Source: Lysinibacillus xylanilyticus
Lineage (GTDB): Bacteria > Bacillota > Bacilli > Bacillales_A > Planococcaceae
Direction of reading: 5' to 3'
Length of the DNA: 64,000 nucleotides
Assembly: GCF_001183605.1 (NCBI RefSeq)
Contig: NZ_LFXJ01000005.1
Span: forward strand, 1,740,348-1,804,347
Part shown: positions 54,721 to 62,793 of the stretch, one piece after another
Numbering within the stretch: position 1 is the stretch's first letter
How the letters are laid out: every line of letters begins with the position of its first letter
Notes under the pieces: generated by a model
The model's input: only the letters and a program-made list of their open reading frames with translations
What the model was told of the DNA's origin: nothing
The model's database searches: none
Position numbers and translations under genes: made by a program

Positions 54721-54766
54721 AAAATAGTCTCTTAACCAATTAATGGTCAAGAGACTATTTCTTTCT
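54721..54766. terminator. Orphan terminator-like stem-loop
   Basis: AAATAGTCTCTT and AAGAGACTATTT form a 12-bp stem followed by CTTTCTT. No intact gene ends nearby on either strand, so it may mark a lost gene or an RNA end. Confidence 0.5.
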
Positions 54767-54958
54767 TACTACTATTTTATACTTTCTTAAACTAAAAAAG
54801 GTTTTAAAAATGTTGAAGTGCTGTATCAGGAGATTGATACGTACATTTTGGAAATTGTACATGTACCTGCTACATCCACTTCTAAATTCAGAGCTTCTAT
54901 TTGTTTATTATTACTCAAGATAAGTGATTATGAGACTCTACAGCGCAGCGGTTGTTTT

Positions 54959-55034
54959 CTGTGCGAAAGCGAAGCGTCAGCAACAATGTTTTATCTGCGC
55001 GAAAGCGGAGTGTTAACGAAGCGTCAGCAGCAAC
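54959..55034. repeat. GCG-rich dispersed direct repeats
   Basis: Two neighbouring copies of GTGCGAAAGCGAAGCGTCAG / GCGCGAAAGCGGAGTG...GAAGCGTCAGCAGCAAC stand out from AT-rich surroundings. Purine-rich GCGAAAGCG hairpin loops recur. Repeats of this type are scattered between genes in Lysinibacillus-like genomes as far as I recall. Not coding. Confidence 0.55.
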
Positions 55035-55173
55035 AAAAACGGTTCATCGGATTCCCCCACGAAAGTGCACAGCCGCAACGGAAACTAACCCTACATTTTG
55101 CGCAAGAGTGTTTCCTTATTGCAGGTGACACACCGTAATTTCATTGACATAATAGTCTTTCTACAAAATAAAA

Positions 55174-55199
55174 GGCAGATGAAAATATATTCATCTGCC
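55174..55199 (-). terminator. Terminator of the efe operon
   Basis: GGCAGATGAA and TTCATCTGCC form a 10-bp stem followed on the minus strand by TTTTATTTTG, ten bases past the efeU stop codon. Confidence 0.85.
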
Positions 55200-55208
55200 C
55201 CTCTAATA

Positions 55209-56924
55209 TTATTTTTGTTTCTTTTTATAAATGATCGTAGCTACTACAAGTAAAAGTAATATCGCTTGTCCTATCATTGTTTCTACAGTTGGATAGAAAC
55301 CAATGATGCTGACAACTGGCAAGCCATCAACAATTGTTGTTGATACGGAATCTCTTAGCTGCAATGTATGCAGACTGACACCAATAATTTTAAATGCCAG
55401 CACATAAATTAACACCGTTGCCACTGCGAAAAATTTATGAATTGGAATTTTTCCACTTGCTTTAAATAACACAAATGCAAAAATAGCTAATATTAAAATT
55501 GCTACTACGATACCTAGCACAAATTGAGATGTCTCCATTTTAGGTGCAATTCCTGCGTAGAAGACAAGTGTTTCTGCCCCTTCACGGAAGACGGATAGGA
55601 AGCTAATAGCTGCCATCGCAAATACCGAACCACTAGAGATTGCATTGCCCATTTGTTTGGAGATATAGCGATTCCAGCTTGTCACACTTGATTTACTATG
55701 GAGCCAAATACCAACTCCAATCATCATTGCAGCAGCTAGTAAACCAATATAACCTTCCATCAGCTCTCGGCTTGTATCAATTGTCGCAGATTGGAAAAGT
55801 GTCGACATTAAAACAGCTGCTACCGCAGATAGTAAGATCCCTACAAATGCACCAACATATATCCATTTGCGCATTGTTTTTTGTCCAGATTTCTCTAAGA
55901 ACGATACTAATGCCATAATAATGAGCAGTGCCTCTAAGCCCTCTCGCAGTAAGATTAATGCTGCATCCCACAGAGTATAATCTGAGTCACCTTGGATCAG
56001 TTCAATTTCTGTGCGGAAAGTATCAAGCTTACTTTTAATAGCTTTGGCATCGACGTTAGACTTCAATAAGTCACTAACGAGGATCGGCATATCACTTTCA
56101 ATTTTTGTATAAAGACTGCCGTTACGTGTTGAAATATCAATCTCTACACTTGGCCATATTTTAATGAACTCTCGAATTTTATCAGAAGCTGCTTTATAGT
56201 CACCTGCATCGATAAAATCATTCGCCTCGTCAATATAAGCGACTAATGTTGCTAAAGAATACTCACCTTCAACAACCTTCGCCGTATCATTACCTGCTAC
56301 AAAATCCTCAATCGTTTGTTTTAATTCTGCATATTGAGATTGCATTAAGACTACATCGGGCTTTTCGGAAGCAAGTGAAATTCGGATAAAGGCCATCTGT
56401 GTTTCAATTTGTCCGTACATCGCAATGCTTTGCTCACGTACAGGGCGTTCAATTTTTTTCCACTTCGCATTAAAATCCTTATATGCTGCGTCGATTGTAG
56501 TTATATCCCCACTTGCTAAGGCATCTTCAAATGCTTTCAATACGGGTTTAAATTTCGTGCCAAATTCTGCTCGCTGCGCCGCTTCATCTACAGGATTCTC
56601 AAGTTTTTCTAATGCACGTAAGGCATTTGACAAGTCAGATAGTGCCTTTAAACGTTCATCCTTAGATGTAGCTTCAACTGCTTGCGCAAGAATTTCGTCC
56701 ACTTTTTCTTTTGCGTCCTTTTGCTCAGATGTGACCGACGCCCAGTCTGTGGCAAATTGTTCAAGGGCATGTTCTGCCTCAGCTTCTTTGTCCTGCTTCG
56801 TATTCATCAGTGCATCACTTATTGAAATATACAACTGACTATATGATTGCGCTGCCTGCACTGGTACAGCAAGTGCCAATAACAAGCAAACTACTAAACT
56901 ACAGCGCGTTAAAAAGTGCTTCAC
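55209..56924 (-). CDS. efeU: EfeU/FTR1-family iron permease
   Basis: The 571-residue protein has a signal segment (1-24). An extracytoplasmic helical domain of about 300 residues follows, then a seven-helix FTR1 domain (about 330-565). The two iron-binding REXXE-type motifs are REGLEALLIIM (about 326) and REGAETLVFYAG (about 445). It transports ferric or ferrous iron into the cell with EfeM and EfeB. The long N-terminal domain is larger than in E. coli EfeU but common in Firmicute FTR1 proteins. It starts with GTG (GGGGAG eight bases upstream) and overlaps the efeB end by 26 bp. Confidence 0.9.
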   Translation of the reverse strand: MKHFLTRCSLVVCLLLALAVPVQAAQSYSQLYISISDALMNTKQDKEAEAEHALEQFATDWASVTSEQKDAKEKVDEILAQAVEATSKDERLKALSDLSNALRALEKLENPVDEAAQRAEFGTKFKPVLKAFEDALASGDITTIDAAYKDFNAKWKKIERPVREQSIAMYGQIETQMAFIRISLASEKPDVVLMQSQYAELKQTIEDFVAGNDTAKVVEGEYSLATLVAYIDEANDFIDAGDYKAASDKIREFIKIWPSVEIDISTRNGSLYTKIESDMPILVSDLLKSNVDAKAIKSKLDTFRTEIELIQGDSDYTLWDAALILLREGLEALLIIMALVSFLEKSGQKTMRKWIYVGAFVGILLSAVAAVLMSTLFQSATIDTSRELMEGYIGLLAAAMMIGVGIWLHSKSSVTSWNRYISKQMGNAISSGSVFAMAAISFLSVFREGAETLVFYAGIAPKMETSQFVLGIVVAILILAIFAFVLFKASGKIPIHKFFAVATVLIYVLAFKIIGVSLHTLQLRDSVSTTIVDGLPVVSIIGFYPTVETMIGQAILLLLVVATIIYKKKQK

Positions 56925-58158
56925 CTACATAACTCCCCTTTGATACTCCAGGTAAGCAAGCAAACACTGCGCTGCCTCGATGGGTAATGTACTCATTCAT
57001 TTTATCCATACGTCCTAAGCTATTTTGGACTGTTGTAAATTGGGCCGGGTCTTTTTGAAAAGAAATAAACAGGAGTCCCGCATCATGCGCACCTGTATTC
57101 GTCATAACACCTGATGCATAAGAGTAAGAACGACGTAAAATACGCGCACCAGATTTACGTGCTAAATGTACATGTGAAGTATCCGGCATAATATACTCAC
57201 CGTTGCTATCTTTCGCCTCTACATCGAAATTATCGAACTCTTTCTTTTTACCAAAAGGTGCACCACTATCGCGATAACGACCAAAAGTTGCCTCCTGATC
57301 TTTTAACGATGTACGATCCCATGTTTCAAGATGCATCTGAATTTTACGGGCAACTAAATAAGAGCCGCCTTTTAGCCAACCTTTATCTACCCATACTACT
57401 TTATTTAAATCTTTTTCATCGGTACTCGATGGATTCACCGTACCATCCTTGAATGCAAATAAATTTCTAGGTGAGCCTCCGCCAGCTGGGAATGAGTTAA
57501 ATCCTGCCTGTGACCATTTAATTTCTACCTTTCCAGATGCTGCACGAACTAAATTACGTACTGCGTGGAATGCCACCTGTGGGTCATCCGCACATGCTTG
57601 AATACAAAGATCTCCACCAGTAAATTCTTTTTGTAACTGATCCTTTGGGAAATGAGGTAAGTCTTTTAATTCCTCAGGCTTCAAATGCTTGATTCCAAGC
57701 TTATCAAACAAAGATGGTCCTACACCTATCGTAATCGATAAATTTGAAGCATCTAAGCCCTCCGCTTCACCTGTATCTCCTGTTGGCACTCTAGTATTTG
57801 TTGTTAAATCTACCATTAATTCACCATTCATTAAACGTACAACAAGAGGTGTCCATTGTTTGAACAACTCTTGTAGTTCTTTCTTTGATGTAAATAAAAC
57901 ATCTAAAGAAGCAAAATAAATATTTGTTTGAACTGGTGTAATAATGCCAGATTGATGTTTTCCATAGAAATCAACTTTGTTAACTGCTGTCGTGCTATCT
58001 GCAACAGGCTCAAACACATCATAGCCCATTACTTTCATAACACCACCTAAGCCAGAGGCTCCGATAGCTATACCAGCTGCTCCGATACCTGTTAGCTTTA
58101 ACATGTCACGTCTTGATATTTTTTTATCGATCCATTTTTCATCATTTGACACTGTCAT
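56899..58158 (-). CDS. efeB: EfeB, Tat-exported Dyp-type peroxidase
   Basis: The 419-residue protein has a twin-arginine signal (KKISRRDMLKLTGIGAAG, about 13-30). The Dyp-type peroxidase fold follows: FAFKDGTVNPSS corresponds to the GxxDG distal motif (Gly replaced by Ala), DTSHVHLARKSGARILRRSY holds the proximal heme His, and FISFQKDPAQF is conserved near the end. It oxidises ferrous iron, or acts on heme, outside the membrane to feed the EfeU channel. It lies between efeM (six-base gap) and efeU (overlap). Confidence 0.92.
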   Translation of the reverse strand: MTVSNDEKWIDKKISRRDMLKLTGIGAAGIAIGASGLGGVMKVMGYDVFEPVADSTTAVNKVDFYGKHQSGIITPVQTNIYFASLDVLFTSKKELQELFKQWTPLVVRLMNGELMVDLTTNTRVPTGDTGEAEGLDASNLSITIGVGPSLFDKLGIKHLKPEELKDLPHFPKDQLQKEFTGGDLCIQACADDPQVAFHAVRNLVRAASGKVEIKWSQAGFNSFPAGGGSPRNLFAFKDGTVNPSSTDEKDLNKVVWVDKGWLKGGSYLVARKIQMHLETWDRTSLKDQEATFGRYRDSGAPFGKKKEFDNFDVEAKDSNGEYIMPDTSHVHLARKSGARILRRSYSYASGVMTNTGAHDAGLLFISFQKDPAQFTTVQNSLGRMDKMNEYITHRGSAVFACLPGVSKGSYVGEALFNAL

Positions 58159-58164
58159 TTATTA

Positions 58165-59031
58165 TCACTCCAAAATGATACCCATTTGGCTTAATGGTTC
58201 TCCAAGTTGATTTACTGCTGCTGCAAGCGCTTTTGTGTTTTCTTCTGTTAATTCTTCGTAAGAAACATATCCGCCATCAGCTGTTGCATGTTTTGCCAAT
58301 AAATCATCTACTGCTTTGAATTTTTCATCTAATGTAGCTACTAAGTCTTTATCTTTCGCTTCTAATTTCGGACGTAGGATTTCAAAGATTTTTTCTGCGC
58401 CTTCGATGTTAGCTTTAAAGTCATAAAGGTCAGTATGAGAATAGATTTCTTCTTCACCAGTGATTTTAGATGTTGATACTTCATTTAATAAATCAACCGC
58501 ACCTGTAATCATTAAATCTGGTGTTACTTCTACAGTTTGAACTAAAGCGTGTAATTCTTTTGCGTCTGCTAGTAATTGATCTGCAATTGCCTCGTAGCCT
58601 GCAGTTTTATTTTCTACCCAAAGCGCATGTTCAAGCTTATGATAGCCAGTCCATTCTTCTTCGCCCTTACCTTCTTCTTGAATATCAGCCAAACGACCGT
58701 CAATACGTGGGTCAAGGTCACCGAAGCTCTCAGCGATTGGCTCTGAACGTTCAAAATACATACGTGCTGGTGCATATGCTGCTTTTGCTTTTTCGATGTC
58801 ACCGGCTTTAAATGCGTTCACAAATTTTTCTGTTTCTATTAAGAATTGATCCATCTGCTCTAACGCAAATTTTTGATAGGCTGTTAATTCAGCGGATAAA
58901 TCAACTTTTGTAGTTTTTTCTGCTTGCTCTGTTGCAGGCTTATCTTCTTTTTTAGCTTCATCTGTATTGCCACAGCCAGTCATAAGAATGCCCCCTGCAA
59001 CTAATACTGACAATAATGATGTTTTTTTCAT
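58165..59031 (-). CDS. efeM: EfeM/EfeO-type iron-binding lipoprotein
   Basis: The 288-residue protein has a lipobox (LMTGC, Cys about 20) followed by a Lys/Glu-rich linker. The M75 imelysin-like helical domain (about 48-285) contains the metal motif HxxE in GYHKLEHALWVEN. The N-terminal cupredoxin domain of E. coli EfeO is absent, so this is the shorter EfeM form usual in Firmicutes. It is the first gene of the operon, 37 bp downstream of a perfect Fur box. Confidence 0.9.
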   Translation of the reverse strand: MKKTSLLSVLVAGGILMTGCGNTDEAKKEDKPATEQAEKTTKVDLSAELTAYQKFALEQMDQFLIETEKFVNAFKAGDIEKAKAAYAPARMYFERSEPIAESFGDLDPRIDGRLADIQEEGKGEEEWTGYHKLEHALWVENKTAGYEAIADQLLADAKELHALVQTVEVTPDLMITGAVDLLNEVSTSKITGEEEIYSHTDLYDFKANIEGAEKIFEILRPKLEAKDKDLVATLDEKFKAVDDLLAKHATADGGYVSYEELTEENTKALAAAVNQLGEPLSQMGIILE

Positions 59032-59068
59032 GCAAAGTACCTACTTCCGAAATAGTTTATATTGAGAA

Positions 59069-59083
59069 TGATAATGATTATCA
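59069..59083. promoter_or_regulatory. Fur box of the efe operon
   Basis: TGATAATGATTATCA matches the Bacillus 7-1-7 Fur consensus perfectly, within a longer run of GAATGATAATGATTATCATC. It lies 38 bp upstream of the efeM start codon, so iron-dependent repression is strongly predicted. Confidence 0.92.
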
Positions 59084-59120
59084 TCACCGATTGCAAGAAG
59101 TATTTTTATTTAAAGAAAAA

Positions 59121-59168
59121 AACGACATTTTCTAGTTGATATATTTAAAAAACTAGTAAAATATCGTT
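59121..59168. terminator. Terminator of the MFS gene
   Basis: AACGACATTTTCTAGTT pairs with AACTAGTAAAATATCGTT with one bulge and one G-T pair; T-runs lie on both sides. It is 26 bp past the MFS stop codon. Confidence 0.75.
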
Positions 59169-59193
59169 TTTTCTACAATATAATGATTATAAA

Positions 59194-60393
59194 CTATGAA
59201 ATTTTCGCTTGTTTTTTATATTCATATTTTCCATATAAGAAATAATAAAGCACAATTGACACTAAAATAACGAATACCATTGCGAAGAAAATGGCGCTGT
59301 ACCCCGAAGTCGGAACGAAGAATCCTAAGAAATAAGGACCAACACCTAAACCTAAATCATATAAAATAAAATATGTCGATGTCGCAAGTCCTAAACGCTC
59401 ATTTGGTGTAACCTTAATGGCTATTGCTTGCGCTACTGAATTGAAATTGCCATAACCAATTCCTATGCAAGCAGCAGCTAGTAAAAAGACAACACTACTT
59501 GTTGCCGAACTAAAGGCATACATACCGATCGCAAAAATGACTAGACATGGATAGATTATAATGTTCGCACCTCTAGTATCTAATAATTTCCCTGTAAATG
59601 GGCGTGTCGCTAAAATAACAATTGCATATATAATAAAGAAATAACTTCCCGCCGCAACCAAATCAAGCTCTTTCGCGTAAAACGTCATAAATGACATAAC
59701 CCCTGAGTAGGCAAAGCCAATAACGAGCGCCACAAAAGCAATTGGCAAAGCGCGCATTTCGATAAAATTGCTTAACTTAAAGCCTGCTTTCTCAGCCATT
59801 TCTTTGGCCTTCTTCGGTGCATCTGGAACTGAAACGATGAAATACATTAAAAAGCAAACAATAGCTAATACGGAATCAACAGCAAAAATCATCCGATAAT
59901 CTTCAAATAGCTGTGTTAAAAGAATACCTATAAAAGGTCCAATAGCCGTTGCTAAAATAGCACTTAAGCTGTAATAACCAATACCCTCTCCCCGACGCTC
60001 AGGCGGTAAAATTTGTGCAATAATTGTTCCTGTCGCCGTACTTGCCATCCCAAGTGCAATCCCTTGTACTAAACGATTGATCATTAAAAGCGGCAAATTC
60101 GTCGCGATAAAATAAGACATCGTTGATAGCATAAACAATAATAATCCACAAAATAATGTTTTTTTGCTACCCCAATCTCCAATAATACGTCCTGTTCCCA
60201 GACGGCCAAATAAAGTACCAATAATAAAAATACTCGATACAAGCCCTGCCGTACTAGTTGATGCCCCAAAATGCTCAACCGCATAGCCTGCAATTGTAAC
60301 CATTAATAAATAAAAAATTAATGTAATGGTAAAGTTAATAAGTGAGACGATTAAAAAGTCCTTCGTCCAAAGTTTTTGTCTAGGTGCTTCCAC
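59194..60393 (-). CDS. MFS transporter (drug-efflux type)
   Basis: The 399-residue protein has twelve hydrophobic helices, the MFS loop motif GRLGTGRIIGDWGSKKTL between helices 2 and 3 and a related ARPFTGKLLDTRG in the second half. The sequence suggests a small-molecule exporter. It starts with GTG (AGGAGAGG six bases upstream) 12 bp after a MarR gene, the usual pairing for resistance pumps. The substrate is unknown. Confidence 0.88.
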   Translation of the reverse strand: MEAPRQKLWTKDFLIVSLINFTITLIFYLLMVTIAGYAVEHFGASTSTAGLVSSIFIIGTLFGRLGTGRIIGDWGSKKTLFCGLLLFMLSTMSYFIATNLPLLMINRLVQGIALGMASTATGTIIAQILPPERRGEGIGYYSLSAILATAIGPFIGILLTQLFEDYRMIFAVDSVLAIVCFLMYFIVSVPDAPKKAKEMAEKAGFKLSNFIEMRALPIAFVALVIGFAYSGVMSFMTFYAKELDLVAAGSYFFIIYAIVILATRPFTGKLLDTRGANIIIYPCLVIFAIGMYAFSSATSSVVFLLAAACIGIGYGNFNSVAQAIAIKVTPNERLGLATSTYFILYDLGLGVGPYFLGFFVPTSGYSAIFFAMVFVILVSIVLYYFLYGKYEYKKQAKIS

Positions 60394-60405
60394 TTTTTCC
60401 CTCTC

Positions 60406-60825
60406 CTACCGATTGATGTTTGCACAAATATTCGCTAAAACTTGTGTCGCAATTTCAATTTCCTGCTTTGATACCCCTGCGAGTGCCTGTTCAAAAAATG
60501 GCTTTAACTGTGCCTGAATTTCTTGCACAATCTCTTCACCATTAGCCGTTAATTGCACAAGCTTCTCACGCTTATCCCTACCAGCTACCGTTTCCACATA
60601 GCCAAGCTCCACAAGCTTTTGAACAAGCCTTGTCACACTCGGCTTTTCAATAAACATAAAATTCGCAATGTCCACAAATGTATGTGACCCTTTATCCTTC
60701 AATAATCGAAGAAGAGCCCATTGAGAACTAAATAACTGATATTTCTCTAGCAGCACATTTACTTGATTGATAAACGGTCTGTACATTAAGCGGTACTGAT
60801 TAAAAAATTCTTGTTCAATCGTCAA
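60406..60825 (-). CDS. MarR-family regulator
   Basis: The 139-residue protein has a MarR winged helix (about 30-115): SSQWALLRLLKDKG, SHTFVDIANFMFIEKPSVTR as recognition region, and the wing ETVAGRDKREKLVQLT. The TTG at 60825 is chosen because AAAGGAG lies eight bases upstream; the GTG at 60834 sits one base after that site. It probably represses itself and the MFS pump through the palindrome at 60846-60864. Confidence 0.88.
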   Translation of the reverse strand: MTIEQEFFNQYRLMYRPFINQVNVLLEKYQLFSSQWALLRLLKDKGSHTFVDIANFMFIEKPSVTRLVQKLVELGYVETVAGRDKREKLVQLTANGEEIVQEIQAQLKPFFEQALAGVSKQEIEIATQVLANICANINR

Positions 60826-60845
60826 AGTTACCACTCCTTTTATAT

Positions 60846-60864
60846 TAGTTAGCCTAGCTAACTA
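60846..60864. promoter_or_regulatory. MarR operator
   Basis: TAGTTAGC and GCTAACTA form 8-bp perfect arms with a CTA centre, about 20 bp upstream of the MarR start codon. The size and position fit a MarR-family autoregulatory site. Confidence 0.75.
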
Positions 60865-60910
60865 TACGCTTGTAAAGCGTATTTGTCTAGTAGGGAATAA
60901 GCGAGAAGTC

Positions 60911-61071
60911 CTGCATTTTGGACGGTCTTTCCAGTATTTTCGACTCGCAATCCATGATTTTGAGCGGACTATCCATCATTTCCGGCTTTCTATCCATGAT
61001 TATGATCGTTATCCATCTTTCTCAGCTTTCTATCCACGATTTGGACCGAGCTATCCATCTTTATCGGCTTC
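60911..61071. repeat. Degenerate left flank of the large tandem array
   Basis: There are seven or eight diverged 20-22 bp units starting CTATCC, CTTTCC or AATCC, for example CTATCCATGATTATGATCG. They grade into the homogeneous 42-bp units. The array therefore starts about 85 bp upstream of the MarR start codon. Confidence 0.8.
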
Positions 61072-62793
61072 CTATCCACGATTTGGACCGAGCTATCCAG
61101 CATTCTCGGCTACCTATCCACGATTTGGACCGAGCTATCCAGCATTCTCGGCTACCTATCCACGATTTGGACCGAGCTATCCAGCATTCTCGGCTACCTA
61201 TCCACGATTTGGACCGAGCTATCCAGCATTCTCGGCTACCTATCCACGATTTGGACCGAGCTATCCAGCATTCTCGGCTACCTATCCACGATTTGGACCG
61301 AGCTATCCAGCATTCTCGGCTACCTATCCACGATTTGGACCGAGCTATCCAGCATTCTCGGCTACCTATCCACGATTTGGACCGAGCTATCCAGCATTCT
61401 CGGCTACCTATCCACGATTTGGACCGAGCTATCCAGCATTCTCGGCTACCTATCCACGATTTGGACCGAGCTATCCAGCATTCTCGGCTACCTATCCACG
61501 ATTTGGACCGAGCTATCCAGCATTCTCGGCTACCTATCCACGATTTGGACCGAGCTATCCAGCATTCTCGGCTACCTATCCACGATTTGGACCGAGCTAT
61601 CCAGCATTCTCGGCTACCTATCCACGATTTGGACCGAGCTATCCAGCATTCTCGGCTACCTATCCACGATTTGGACCGAGCTATCCAGCATTCTCGGCTA
61701 CCTATCCACGATTTGGACCGAGCTATCCAGCATTCTCGGCTACCTATCCACGATTTGGACCGAGCTATCCAGCATTCTCGGCTACCTATCCACGATTTGG
61801 ACCGAGCTATCCAGCATTCTCGGCTACCTATCCACGATTTGGACCGAGCTATCCAGCATTCTCGGCTACCTATCCACGATTTGGACCGAGCTATCCAGCA
61901 TTCTCGGCTACCTATCCACGATTTGGACCGAGCTATCCAGCATTCTCGGCTACCTATCCACGATTTGGACCGAGCTATCCAGCATTCTCGGCTACCTATC
62001 CACGATTTGGACCGAGCTATCCAGCATTCTCGGCTACCTATCCACGATTTGGACCGAGCTATCCAGCATTCTCGGCTACCTATCCACGATTTGGACCGAG
62101 CTATCCAGCATTCTCGGCTACCTATCCACGATTTGGACCGAGCTATCCAGCATTCTCGGCTACCTATCCACGATTTGGACCGAGCTATCCAGCATTCTCG
62201 GCTACCTATCCACGATTTGGACCGAGCTATCCAGCATTCTCGGCTACCTATCCACGATTTGGACCGAGCTATCCAGCATTCTCGGCTACCTATCCACGAT
62301 TTGGACCGAGCTATCCAGCATTCTCGGCTACCTATCCACGATTTGGACCGAGCTATCCAGCATTCTCGGCTACCTATCCACGATTTGGACCGAGCTATCC
62401 AGCATTCTCGGCTACCTATCCACGATTTGGACCGAGCTATCCAGCATTCTCGGCTACCTATCCACGATTTGGACCGAGCTATCCAGCATTCTCGGCTACC
62501 TATCCACGATTTGGACCGAGCTATCCAGCATTCTCGGCTACCTATCCACGATTTGGACCGAGCTATCCAGCATTCTCGGCTACCTATCCACGATTTGGAC
62601 CGAGCTATCCAGCATTCTCGGCTACCTATCCACGATTTGGACCGAGCTATCCAGCATTCTCGGCTACCTATCCACGATTTGGACCGAGCTATCCAGCATT
62701 CTCGGCTACCTATCCACGATTTGGACCGAGCTATCCAGCATTCTCGGCTACCTATCCACGATTTGGACCGAGCTATCCAGCATTCTCGGCTTC
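61072..62793. repeat. 42-bp tandem array, 40 identical units plus one variant
   Basis: The unit is two 21-bp halves: A begins CTATCCACGATTTGG and ends ACCGAG, B begins CTATCCAGCATT and ends CTCGGCTAC. Units start every 42 bp from 61072. Forty are identical up to 62751, and the forty-first (62752-62793) ends TTC instead of TAC. Because 42 is a multiple of three, all three plus-strand frames and one minus-strand frame stay open, producing apparent proteins of 600-760 residues. These have no ribosome binding site, no signal and pure 14-residue repetition, so I treat the region as non-coding. Confidence 0.93.

Larger units (their letters stand above)
54177..55208. other. Gene-poor region of about 1 kb with repeats
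   Basis: No supportable gene was seen on either strand. It holds a short copy of the dispersed element (54219-54253), a strong stem-loop at 54721-54766 with no adjacent gene to terminate, GCG-rich direct repeats (54959-55034) and the efeU terminator at its right end. An open plus-strand frame at 54.8-55.1 kb is formed partly by the repeats and has no ribosome binding site. Confidence 0.6.

Noticed and set aside
54818..55138. 106-codon plus-strand frame in the 54-55 kb gap
   Set aside because: Half of it is the GCG-rich dispersed repeat; no ribosome binding site or recognisable domain.
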